Part shown: positions 1 through 7,360 of the stretch, in pieces
Position numbering within the stretch: position 1 is the first letter of the stretch
How the letters are laid out: the number at the start of each line of letters is the position of its first letter
Assembly (NCBI GenBank): GCA_036272815.1
Contig: DATAYA010000204.1
Location: 1 to 7,995, forward strand
DNA: 7,995 bases
Source of the DNA: DATAYA01 sp036272815
GTDB lineage: Bacteria; Pseudomonadota; Alphaproteobacteria; Acetobacterales; Acetobacteraceae
Direction: 5' to 3'
Position numbers and translations under genes: made by a program
The notes under the pieces: model-generated
Database searches by the model: none
What the model was told of the DNA's origin: nothing
What the model saw: only the letters and a program-made list of their open reading frames with translations

Positions 1-85
1 TCGCGACCGCGAACAGCGTCCAACGGTCGACGCTCCACCACCAGCGGCCCAGCATCGAGGTGTCGGCGCGGGAGAGAGCCGGCAT
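1..85 (-). CDS. ftsW: FtsW, septal peptidoglycan polymerase (5' end only)
   Basis: Only the first 28 codons lie in the window; the gene runs off the low-coordinate edge. The ATG at 85-83 shares one base with the murD stop (TGATG). The visible peptide begins MPALSRADTSMLGRWWWSVD and continues into a hydrophobic stretch (WTLFAVA) that should begin the first membrane segment. The S-R-x-D-x-S-x-LGRWWW-x-VDRW pattern is, as I know the family, typical of alphaproteobacterial FtsW N-termini. FtsW is a SEDS-family membrane glycosyltransferase that polymerises lipid II at the division septum together with FtsI, and it usually follows murD in dcw clusters. The start is supported by a canonical GGAGG seven bases upstream, the best Shine-Dalgarno match in the window. 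RodA is the main alternative from such a short fragment, but position after murD favours FtsW. Confidence 0.88.
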   Translation of the reverse strand, partial: MPALSRADTSMLGRWWWSVDRWTLFAVA

Positions 86-1440
86 CAGGCAGCCTCCACC
101 TTCGCGCCGAGCGCGCGGGCCAGCGTCGCGAAACGCTCGCCGCGGGCCTCGAAGCCGGAGAACTGGTCGAAGCTCGCGCAGGCGGGCGAGAGCAGCACCG
201 GCGCACACTCGCGCCGCGCGAATCCGAGCGCTGCCGGCACCGCTTCCTCGAGCGTGCCGGCCAGCGTGTGGGCGGTGCCGTGCGCCGCGAGCGTCGTCGC
301 CAAAGCCGGCCCGTCGCGACCGATCAGCAACGCATGGACGATGCGGGAAAAGAACGGCGACAGCGGCTCGATCCCGCCCTCCTTGGCGATCCCGCCTGCG
401 ATCCACACGACGCGCGGATAGCAGCCGAGCGCGCACGCTGTCGCGTCGGCATTGGTCGCCTTGCTGTCGTCGATGAAATCGATGTCTCCCACGCGCGCGA
501 TGCAGCGCTGCCGGTGCGGCAAGCCCGGGAAGCTCGCGATGCCCGCAGCGATCGCCCTGCGCCCGACGCCAAGGCCGCGCGCCAGCGCCGCCGCCGCCGC
601 CGCGTTCTGCGCGTTGTGCGCGCCCGGCAGCGCGGGTGCGTCGCGCATCGCGAGCAGCGGGCCGCCGGCGTCGCGCAGCACGCCGCGATCGCACCACGCA
701 TCGGCCGGCGCACAACCGGAAACAGTGACCACCCGCGCCCGCAATCCCGCGCGCATCGCCCGGCTGCCGGCGTCGTCGATGCCGAGCACGGCGAGATCGT
801 CCGCGTCCTGCCGCGCAAAAATCGAGCGCTTTGCCGCCGCATAGCCGGCCATGTCGCCGTGGCGGTCGAGATGGTCGGGGCTGAGGTTGAGCATCGCCGC
901 CGCATCGAACCGCAGGGTCGCGAGTCGCTCCAACATGTAGGAGGACATCTCCAGCACATAGACGCCGTCATCGGGCAGTCGCGGGAGTGCCAGAGCCGCG
1001 GTGCCGAGATTGCCGCCGGCCGCAACCGCGACACCCGCGCCCGCCAGGATGTGCGCGAGCAGCGCGGTCGTCGTGCTCTTGCCGTTGGTCCCGGTGATGC
1101 CGGCAAAACGCGCGCGGCTGCCGGACGCACGCACCGCCGCGAACAGCAGTTCCGCATCCGAGAGGATCGGCACGCCGGCCGCGACCGCCGCCGCCGCGAT
1201 CGGGTGCGGCGCCGGCAGGCGGTGCGGGATGCCGGGCGAGAGCACCAGCGCGTCGGTGCGCGCAAGGTCGGGCATCCGCGCGAGCGGGCCGGCCGCATCC
1301 CGCCTGCCCGCGTCGTCGTCCCAGGCCGCGACCTCGGCACCCATCGACGCGAGTGCCTGTGCCGCCGGCAGTCCGTTGCGCCCGAGCCCGAGCACGGCGA
1401 AGCGGCGGCCGGAGAACAGATCTTTCGAGAATCCGGTCAT
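85..1440 (-). CDS. murD: UDP-N-acetylmuramoyl-L-alanine--D-glutamate ligase MurD
   Basis: A 451-residue cytoplasmic ATP-dependent ligase that adds D-glutamate to UDP-MurNAc-L-Ala. An N-terminal Rossmann-like segment (VLGLGRNG, about 16-23) binds the UDP substrate. The Mur ligase P-loop GITGTNGKSTTT is at 114-125, GGNLG at 142-146, and EMSSYMLER at 164-172 stands where many MurDs have ELSSFQL. NLSPDHLDRHG is at 185-195 and K204 is the likely carbamylated lysine. HNAQNAAAA is at 275-283, GLPHRQ at 306-311, DDSKATN at 324-330, and the C-terminal SPACASFDQFSGFEARGERF at 418-437 is a MurD hallmark. The length matches the family (about 440-460). The ATG at 1440 overlaps the mraY stop in an ATGA, and the gene ends one base into ftsW. 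No clear Shine-Dalgarno is seen, so coupling to mraY is likely. Intact; nothing missing. Confidence 0.97.
   Translation of the reverse strand: MTGFSKDLFSGRRFAVLGLGRNGLPAAQALASMGAEVAAWDDDAGRRDAAGPLARMPDLARTDALVLSPGIPHRLPAPHPIAAAAVAAGVPILSDAELLFAAVRASGSRARFAGITGTNGKSTTTALLAHILAGAGVAVAAGGNLGTAALALPRLPDDGVYVLEMSSYMLERLATLRFDAAAMLNLSPDHLDRHGDMAGYAAAKRSIFARQDADDLAVLGIDDAGSRAMRAGLRARVVTVSGCAPADAWCDRGVLRDAGGPLLAMRDAPALPGAHNAQNAAAAAALARGLGVGRRAIAAGIASFPGLPHRQRCIARVGDIDFIDDSKATNADATACALGCYPRVVWIAGGIAKEGGIEPLSPFFSRIVHALLIGRDGPALATTLAAHGTAHTLAGTLEEAVPAALGFARRECAPVLLSPACASFDQFSGFEARGERFATLARALGAKVEAA
93..97 (-). promoter_or_regulatory. Shine-Dalgarno site of ftsW
   Basis: The minus strand reads GGAGG at 97-93, seven bases before the ATG at 85-83, inside the last codons of murD. 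It fixes the ftsW start. The other gene starts in the window have weak, poorly spaced or no visible Shine-Dalgarno sequence, so ftsW may be able to initiate independently of coupling from murD (inference). Confidence 0.7.
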
Positions 1441-2525
1441 CGGATCTTCAACGTCGCAAGCCCGGTCAGCGCAAGGATCATCGAGATGATCCAGAACCGG
1501 ATCACGATGGTCGGCTCCGACCAGCCCTTCTTCTCGAAATGGTGGTGCAGCGGCGCCATCAGGAACACGCGCCGGCCGGTGCGCTTGAACCAGAACACCT
1601 GCACGATCACCGAGACGGTCTCGACCACGAACAGGCCACCCACGATGGCGAGCACGATCTCGTGCTTGGTCGCGACCGCGACCGCGCCGAGCGCGCCGCC
1701 CAGTGCCAGGCTCCCGGTGTCGCCCATGAACACCGCCGCCGGCGGCGCGTTGAACCAGAGGAAGCCCATGCCCGCACCGACCAGGGCGCCGAGGAACACG
1801 CCGAGTTCGCCGGCGCCGGTGACCAGGTGAAGCTGAAGGTAATCCGCAAAGATGCGGTTGCCGACAAGATAGGCGATCAGCGCGAAGGCGCCGGCGGCGA
1901 TGATGGTCGGCACGATCGCCAGCCCGTCGAGCCCGTCGGTCAGGTTCACGGCGTTCGAAGCACCGAGCATCACCAGCATCCCGAACACCGGAAAGAACGC
2001 GCCGAGCGGGATCATCACCTGCTTGAACACCGGCACCGTCAGGCTGGTGCCGAGCGCGCCGCGCGTCAGCACGGCGATCCAGGTGGCAGCGATCAGCCCT
2101 ATCACCACCTGCACAACGAGCTTGCTGCGCGCCGAGACGCCGCGATGGTCGCGTCGTGCCAATTTGCGCCAGTCGTCGATGAAGCCGAGCGAGCCATAGC
2201 CGAGTGTCACGAACAGCGTCGCCCAGACATAGCCGTTGCCCAGATCGGCCCAGAGCAGGGTCGAGAGCGTGAGCGCCGAGAGGATCAGCACGCCGCCCAT
2301 GGTCGGCGTGCCGATCTTCTCGATCAGATGGCGCTCCGGCCCGTTGGTGCGGATCGGCTGGCCGTTGACCTGCACGCGCTTGAGCCAGCGGATCACGACC
2401 GGGCCGAGGATGAAGCTGATGAGGAGTGCCGTCAGGCACGCCGCCCCGGAGCGGAACGTCAGGTAATGGATCAGGTTGAAGGCGGAGACCCTGCCTTCGT
2501 ACGGCTTCGCCAGGAGATAAATCAT
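1437..2525 (-). CDS. mraY: Phospho-N-acetylmuramoyl-pentapeptide-transferase MraY
   Basis: A 362-residue polytopic inner-membrane enzyme that transfers phospho-MurNAc-pentapeptide from UDP to undecaprenyl phosphate, forming lipid I. It has about ten hydrophobic segments, starting near residues 24-46. Family motifs appear in order: GTPTMGG at 72-78; FIDDWRK at 115-121 with the catalytic Asp pair D117/D118; NAVNLTDGLDGLA at 191-203; FMGDTGSLALGG at 266-277 with D269; and the cytoplasmic histidine motif PLHHHFEKKGW at 325-335. Length is typical (about 360). The ATG at 2525 gives the expected MIY start and overlaps the murF stop as ATGA; a GGAG lies at 2540-2537, eleven bases upstream, a rather long spacing. 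The stop overlaps murD by four bases. All catalytic residues I can recognise are present. Confidence 0.98.
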   Translation of the reverse strand: MIYLLAKPYEGRVSAFNLIHYLTFRSGAACLTALLISFILGPVVIRWLKRVQVNGQPIRTNGPERHLIEKIGTPTMGGVLILSALTLSTLLWADLGNGYVWATLFVTLGYGSLGFIDDWRKLARRDHRGVSARSKLVVQVVIGLIAATWIAVLTRGALGTSLTVPVFKQVMIPLGAFFPVFGMLVMLGASNAVNLTDGLDGLAIVPTIIAAGAFALIAYLVGNRIFADYLQLHLVTGAGELGVFLGALVGAGMGFLWFNAPPAAVFMGDTGSLALGGALGAVAVATKHEIVLAIVGGLFVVETVSVIVQVFWFKRTGRRVFLMAPLHHHFEKKGWSEPTIVIRFWIISMILALTGLATLKIR

Positions 2526-3877
2526 CGGGCGCCACGCTCCAGCGCCCTCACGACGAGGTTCATGCGGCTCCCCAGGCTGCCCTTGACCAGGACGGCGTCG
2601 CCCGGACGGACCGCCGCGGCCACCAGGGGTGCGAGTGCGGCCGCATCCGGTGCGTGCCCGCCGCGCCGCCCCTCCGGGACCGCGTCGAACAAGCGGCGCA
2701 TCTGCGCGCCGCACGCATACAGCAGGTCGGCCGACTGCGCGACCGGCCCCGCCAGCGAAAGGTGCTCCGCCTCGGCATGGGCGCCGAGTTCCAGCATCTC
2801 GCCCAGAACCGCGAGCCGCCGCCGCGCCGGGATCAGCGCCAGCACCTCGAGCGCCGCGACGACGGCGGGGGCGGAGGCGTTGTAGCTCTCGTCGAGCAGC
2901 ACCGCCGCACCATCCAGGATCGGCCGCTGCGCGCCGCGCCCCGCCAGCGGCGCGAAGCCGGCAAGTGCGGCGGCGGCGCGGGTGGCCGGAATCCCGACGG
3001 CTGCGGCGGCGGCGATCGCGGCCAGCGCGTTGATTGCCATGTGCCGCCCCGGCGCGGGCAGGCGGAAGCCGATCCGCGCACCCGACACCACGCCCGTGAC
3101 CTCGCTGCCGGCCGCGTCGCCCGTGAACCCCAGCAGCCGGACCTCCGCACCCTCGGCCGCGCCGAAGGTCAGCACGCGCGCAGCCCCGACCGCCTCGCGG
3201 AGCCGCGGCAAATGCGGGCTGTCGGCGGGCAGCACGGCGACGCCGCCGGGCTCCAGCCCGGAGAGGATCGCCGCCTTCTCCGCCGCGATCGCATCGAGGC
3301 TGCCGAGATGGCCGACATGCGCCGCTGCGATGGTGGTGATGATTGCCACGTGCGGGCGCGCGAGGCGAGCCAGCGGCGCGATCTCGCCGGCGTGGTTCAT
3401 GCCGATCTCGGCGACGCAGAACGCGGCCCCCGGCGGCAGCCGGGCGAGCGTCAGCGGCACGCCCCAATGGTTGTTGTAGGACGCGACCGCCGCATGGGTC
3501 GGCGCCTCGGCCGCGAGGATCGTGCGCAGCATCTCCTTGGCCGTCGTCTTGCCGATGCTGCCGGTGATCGCGAGCAGCCTTCCGGTGAAGCGGGCGCGGG
3601 CGAAGCGGCCGAGGGCGGTGAGGCCGGCCAGCGTGTCGGCGACGCGCAGCAGCGGGCCGCCGGCCTTGGCGTCGTGGACCATCGCGCCGGCGGCGCCGCG
3701 GGCGAAGGCGGCGTCCAGGTGGGCGTGCCCGTCGCCGCTCTCGCCGCGGAGAGCCACGAACAGGTCGCCCGGCGCCAGTGTGCGGCTGTCGATCGAAACG
3801 CCAGTCGCCGCGAACGGCGTGGAGAGGTGCCCGCCGGTCGCCGCGATCAGATCGTGCGCGGTCCAGAGCGCGGTCAT
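2522..3877 (-). CDS. murF: UDP-N-acetylmuramoyl-tripeptide--D-alanyl-D-alanine ligase MurF
   Basis: A 451-residue cytoplasmic ligase that adds the D-Ala-D-Ala dipeptide to UDP-MurNAc-tripeptide, completing the pentapeptide used by MraY. The N-terminal domain carries SIDSRTLAPGDLFVALRG (28-45). The central domain has the P-loop TGSIGKTTAKEML at 105-117, YNNHWGVPLTLA at 134-145 (many MurFs have NNHIG or NNEIG) and EIGMNHAGEI at 157-166. K201 in AAEKAAI is the likely carbamylated lysine. The C-terminal part has DESYNA at 329-334, GEMLELG at 359-365 and VKGS at 431-434. The length fits the family. The ATG at 3877 overlaps the murE stop (ATGA), and the TGA overlaps the mraY ATG in the same way. 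A G-run four bases upstream is too close to be a convincing Shine-Dalgarno. Confidence 0.97.
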   Translation of the reverse strand: MTALWTAHDLIAATGGHLSTPFAATGVSIDSRTLAPGDLFVALRGESGDGHAHLDAAFARGAAGAMVHDAKAGGPLLRVADTLAGLTALGRFARARFTGRLLAITGSIGKTTAKEMLRTILAAEAPTHAAVASYNNHWGVPLTLARLPPGAAFCVAEIGMNHAGEIAPLARLARPHVAIITTIAAAHVGHLGSLDAIAAEKAAILSGLEPGGVAVLPADSPHLPRLREAVGAARVLTFGAAEGAEVRLLGFTGDAAGSEVTGVVSGARIGFRLPAPGRHMAINALAAIAAAAAVGIPATRAAAALAGFAPLAGRGAQRPILDGAAVLLDESYNASAPAVVAALEVLALIPARRRLAVLGEMLELGAHAEAEHLSLAGPVAQSADLLYACGAQMRRLFDAVPEGRRGGHAPDAAALAPLVAAAVRPGDAVLVKGSLGSRMNLVVRALERGAR

Positions 3878-5334
3878 CCAACCCCCGCGAGCCGGCGGAT
3901 GGTCGCCGCATCGTCGAATGGAAGAATGAGGCCGCCGACGCTCTGACCCTGCTCGTGGCCCTTGCCGGCGACGGCGAGCACGTCGCCCGCCCGGAGTTCG
4001 GCGAGACCCGCCGCGATTGCCGCCGTCCGGTCGCCGATTTCGACCGCACCCGGGCAGCCGGCGCGGACCGCGGCGCGGATCGCCTCGGGACGCTCGCTGC
4101 GCGGGTTGTCGTCGGTGACGATCGCGACATCGGCGCCGGCGGCGACCGCCTCCCCCATGAGCGCGCGCTTGCCGGGATCGCGGTCACCGCCGGCGCCGAA
4201 CACCACGACGAGCCGTCCGGCCGTGTGCGGCCGGAGTGCAGCCAGCAGCCGCGCCAGCGCATCCGGAGTGTGGGCATAATCGACATAGGCGGCGGCCCCG
4301 TTCGGCAGCCGCGCCGCCAGCTCCATCCGGCCGCGCACGCCGGTCAGTGCGCTCAGCGCATCGAGCGCCTCCGGCACGCCGAGGGCGTCGGCGAGTGCCA
4401 CGGCGAGCAGCGCGTTGTCGGCCTGAAACCGACCCGGCAGCCGAAGGAGAATACTGCGGCGGGCGCCACCGGACACCAGCTCCAGCACCTGCCCGTCCGC
4501 CTGCGGGACGGCGCGCAGAAGCCGGATCGCCTCGCCCGCCTCGCCGACCGTGCGCAGATCGAGCCGGCGTCGGACCGCGATCGCGCCGAGTGCCGCCAGG
4601 GTCTCCGCATCCATGTCGGCCGAGGCCGCGGCGGCCGCGCCCTCGGGAAGCAGCTCGCCGAACAGGCGCAGCTTGGCGGCGCGATAGGCTGCCATGCTGC
4701 GGTGATAGTCGAGGTGGTCGCGCGTCAGATTGCTGAACCCCGCCGCCGCCAGCCGCAGGCCGTCGAGGCGGAACTGGTCGAGCCCGTGCGAGGATGCCTC
4801 GATCGCAGCGGCGTCGATGCCGGCGGCGGCGAGCTGGGCCAGCATCTGCGCGAGCGCCACCGGATCGGGCGTGGTCAGACCGGCGCCGGTCACGAAGCCA
4901 GGCGCCGCGACGCCGAGGGTGCCGAGGCTTGCGGCTCGACGGCCGGCACCGGCAAAGATCTGGCGCAGGAACTCGACCGTGCTGGTCTTGCCGTTGGTGC
5001 CGGTGACGGCGACCACGATTTCCGGCTGCGTCCCGGCATGGGCGGCGGCGAGGCGGGCGAGCATCCGCCGCGGCTCGGGGTCCTCGATCAGCGGCCGGCG
5101 GGGCACGCCGTCGGGCCAGGGCGTGCCGGTCGGCGCCAGCACCGCGGCGGCTCCGCGCGCGACCGCGTCCGCGATGAAGCTCCGGCCGTCGGCGCGCAAG
5201 CCCGGCAGGGCGGCGAACAGAAAGCCGGGTGCGATACGCCTGCTGTCGGCGGTCAGACCCGCGATCTCCACCCCGGCCAGCGCCGGCGGGGGCGACTCGC
5301 CCGAGGCGGCGCGCAGCATGTCAGCGAGCCGCAA
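3874..5334 (-). CDS. murE: UDP-N-acetylmuramoyl-L-alanyl-D-glutamate--2,6-diaminopimelate ligase MurE
   Basis: About 486 residues; adds the third stem amino acid to UDP-MurNAc-L-Ala-D-Glu. The signature DNPRSE at 409-414 is that of meso-diaminopimelate enzymes rather than lysine-adding ones. Other motifs are GLTADSR at 26-32, P-loop VTGTNGKTSTVEF at 110-122, GLTTPDP at 152-158, EASSHGLDQ at 179-187, TRDHLDYH at 204-211, K221 (likely carbamylated), DYAHTPDAL at 352-360, GAGGDRDPGKR at 380-390 and GKGHE at 457-461. The start is uncertain. An ATG at 5319-5317 follows the ftsI stop by one base but would drop the leading RLAD, which resembles the conserved MurE N-terminus (RLxDLL-like). I therefore prefer the TTG at 5334, overlapping ftsI by 14 bases. 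A second TTG is at 5337. No start has a clear Shine-Dalgarno. The TGA at 3876-3874 overlaps the murF ATG. Confidence 0.95.
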   Translation of the reverse strand: MRLADMLRAASGESPPPALAGVEIAGLTADSRRIAPGFLFAALPGLRADGRSFIADAVARGAAAVLAPTGTPWPDGVPRRPLIEDPEPRRMLARLAAAHAGTQPEIVVAVTGTNGKTSTVEFLRQIFAGAGRRAASLGTLGVAAPGFVTGAGLTTPDPVALAQMLAQLAAAGIDAAAIEASSHGLDQFRLDGLRLAAAGFSNLTRDHLDYHRSMAAYRAAKLRLFGELLPEGAAAAASADMDAETLAALGAIAVRRRLDLRTVGEAGEAIRLLRAVPQADGQVLELVSGGARRSILLRLPGRFQADNALLAVALADALGVPEALDALSALTGVRGRMELAARLPNGAAAYVDYAHTPDALARLLAALRPHTAGRLVVVFGAGGDRDPGKRALMGEAVAAGADVAIVTDDNPRSERPEAIRAAVRAGCPGAVEIGDRTAAIAAGLAELRAGDVLAVAGKGHEQGQSVGGLILPFDDAATIRRLAGVG

Positions 5335-7360
5335 CAACGCGCCCGCCCGGCGCCGGCGCGGCCGCGTGATAGCGGAAGCGGACAATCTGCGGCACCGCGG
5401 GCACCGGCGGCGGCGCCGGGTGCTGCCAGACGGCATCAACCGAGGCGCCGGCCGCGCCAGGCTTGTGGGCAGGCGTCTTCGGGGCCGGCGGCTTGGGGGG
5501 GCGGGGCTCGACCATCGGCGGCACGAGGCGCACCTCGGCGCCCGGCGGTGCCGGAGGTTGCATCGGGATCGCGAGCGAGGCGTCGATCGCCGCCTTGTCC
5601 TGCAGGTCGGGGAAGATGCCGAGCATTGGCCCGATCCGCGCGATCACCCGCCCGGCGCCGGGGGCTGCCACCGCGCCTGCGGTCGAGAAGAAGCCGGTGC
5701 TCGCGTTGCCCTTCGGATCGTCGAGCATGAAATAGACCGCGTAGCGCGGCGCGTTCATCGGAAAGACGCTCATGAACTGGCTGACGTTGGCGTGCTTGCG
5801 ATAGACGCCGTGGCTGACGATCTCCGAGGTGCCCGTCTTGCCGCCGACATAGAAGCCGGGGATGTCGGCCGGCTCGCCGAAACCGCTGGTGACAACGAGC
5901 CGCATCAGCTTGCGCACCGTGTCGGAGGTCGAGCGCTTCATCAACCGGGGGCCGAGCGCCGGCACCGCACCCGGCGGCAGCGCCGCCATGGTCGGCACGA
6001 TGCGCCGTCCGCCATTGGCGAGCATCGCGGTGCCGCGGACGAGGTGCAGCGGCGATATCGAGATTCCCTGGCCAAAGCCGACGGTCATCGTCGAGAGGAT
6101 CTGCCAGCGCGCCTTGGACTGCACCAGCGGGAAGGCAGCCTCGGGAAGCTGGATCGGCACGCGCGCGAACATCCCCAACTTGCGCAGCCAGGCGCGCTGC
6201 AGCGCGGTTCCGGTCGCGAGGGCGATGTGCGCGGCGCCGAGGTTGGACGAATAGGCCAGCACCTCGGGCAGGGCGAGCCAGCGATGCTTGCCCTCGAAAT
6301 CCGAGATGTGGAACCCGCCGAAATAGAGGTCGTGCGAGGCGTCGAACCAGTTCCAGACATGGACGCGGCCGGAATCGAGCCCCATCGCAGCGCTCTGCAG
6401 CTTGAATGTGCTGCCCGGCTCGTACAGGCCGGTCGCGCAGCGGTTGAACCGCGCATTGGCCGGCGCGCGTCCGAAATCGTTGACGTCGTAGTCGGGCAGG
6501 CTGACCATCGCCAGCACCTCGCCGCTGTCGACGTCCATCACGATGCCGCAGGCGCCGACCGCCTTGAACTCCTTCATCGACGCGGACAGCTCATCGCGCA
6601 TCACCGCCTGCACGCGCACGTCGATCGAGAGCCGCAGCGGATCGGGATCATCGCGCAGCCGCGCGTTGAATCCGGCCTCGACACCCGCGACGCCACGGCC
6701 GTCGACGTCGGTGGCGCCGAGCACCTGCGCGGCCACGCTGCCCTGCGGATAGCGCCGCTCCTCGGTCGGCTCGAAATAGATGCCGGGGATGCCGAGGGCG
6801 TTGATCGCGATCTCCTGCTCGGGCGTGATCCGGCGGGCGAGATAGGCGAAGCTCTTGTCGCTGGAGAGGCGCTCGATCGCGGTCGCCTCGTCGAGCTGCG
6901 GCAGCACCTGCTTGAGCTTCGCCGCCGCGTCGGCCGGGTCCATCAACTGCCTCGGGTCGGCGAACAGCGCCGCGGTGGGTAGCGAGATTGCCAGGATCTC
7001 GCCGTTGCGGTCCTCGATCGTGGCCCGCATGTGGGCGCCGATGGCGGCGACCGCGCGGGGGGCGGCGAGCGGGGTGCCCGGCGGCGGGAGCGGTGACGTC
7101 TCCGGGCGCGGGCGGTCCGGGACGATAACGGTCGCCATCGCCAGCTTCACCGCGACCGCCAGGAACAGGACGGTGAAGCCGGCCGCAGTCAGTACCAGCC
7201 GGTTGCGTGTCCGCTCCATCGCCGCACGACGGGCGAGGTCGGGGGCGGTGACGCGCACCGTCTCCATGCGCGGCGTGGCGCCGCTGCGCGGGCTGCCGCG
7301 CAGCGAAGCGGGAGGCGGCGCGTCGGCAGGCGGCGGGACGGGGCGAACGGGATCGGTCAT
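5321..7360 (-). CDS. ftsI: Septal peptidoglycan D,D-transpeptidase FtsI (class B PBP, PBP3-type)
   Basis: A 679-residue bitopic inner-membrane protein that cross-links septal peptidoglycan as partner of FtsW. A proline-rich cytoplasmic N-terminus (1-50) precedes one membrane segment (about 55-78). The periplasmic pedestal contains RATIEDRNGEILA at 112-124 and RRYPQGSVAAQVLG at 202-215. The transpeptidase domain has all three active-site motifs: STFK with nucleophile S317 and K320 (EPGSTFK), SSN at 371-373 and KTG at 508-510 (GGKTGTSE). The catalytic domain ends near 585; an approximately 80-residue proline-rich tail (about 599-679) follows, making the protein longer than E. coli FtsI (588). 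No PASTA domains are seen. The ATG at 7360 overlaps the ftsL stop (ATGA); no Shine-Dalgarno is evident. Position directly after ftsL and before murE favours FtsI over the elongation PBP2. Confidence 0.96.
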   Translation of the reverse strand: MTDPVRPVPPPADAPPPASLRGSPRSGATPRMETVRVTAPDLARRAAMERTRNRLVLTAAGFTVLFLAVAVKLAMATVIVPDRPRPETSPLPPPGTPLAAPRAVAAIGAHMRATIEDRNGEILAISLPTAALFADPRQLMDPADAAAKLKQVLPQLDEATAIERLSSDKSFAYLARRITPEQEIAINALGIPGIYFEPTEERRYPQGSVAAQVLGATDVDGRGVAGVEAGFNARLRDDPDPLRLSIDVRVQAVMRDELSASMKEFKAVGACGIVMDVDSGEVLAMVSLPDYDVNDFGRAPANARFNRCATGLYEPGSTFKLQSAAMGLDSGRVHVWNWFDASHDLYFGGFHISDFEGKHRWLALPEVLAYSSNLGAAHIALATGTALQRAWLRKLGMFARVPIQLPEAAFPLVQSKARWQILSTMTVGFGQGISISPLHLVRGTAMLANGGRRIVPTMAALPPGAVPALGPRLMKRSTSDTVRKLMRLVVTSGFGEPADIPGFYVGGKTGTSEIVSHGVYRKHANVSQFMSVFPMNAPRYAVYFMLDDPKGNASTGFFSTAGAVAAPGAGRVIARIGPMLGIFPDLQDKAAIDASLAIPMQPPAPPGAEVRLVPPMVEPRPPKPPAPKTPAHKPGAAGASVDAVWQHPAPPPVPAVPQIVRFRYHAAAPAPGGRVVAAR

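Noticed and set aside
85..2535. Minus-strand open frame of 816 codons suggesting a fusion upstream of MurD
   Set aside because: The part before the MurD start at 1440 is mraY read in another frame and has no family resemblance. The ATGA junction and the conserved MurD N-terminus show two separate genes.
1353..3946. Other plus-strand open frames (for example 1353-2885 and 2654-3946)
   Set aside because: They are antisense to mraY, murF and murD, are compositionally biased and lack conserved motifs; low stop-codon frequency at high GC explains them.
1437..4286. Very long minus-strand open frame (949 codons) spanning murF and mraY
   Set aside because: Its C-terminal 362 residues are MraY in frame, but the upstream part is an Arg/Gly/Pro-rich translation of murF and the murE 3' end in a wrong frame. 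It is a product of high GC with few stops; the conserved MraY start at 2525 marks the real gene.
4730..6982. Long plus-strand open frame (750 codons) opposite ftsI and murE
   Set aside because: The translation is dominated by R, A, G, H and E in a pattern typical of antisense shadows of GC-rich genes, with no recognisable domain. The minus strand here has full-length, motif-complete FtsI and MurE.
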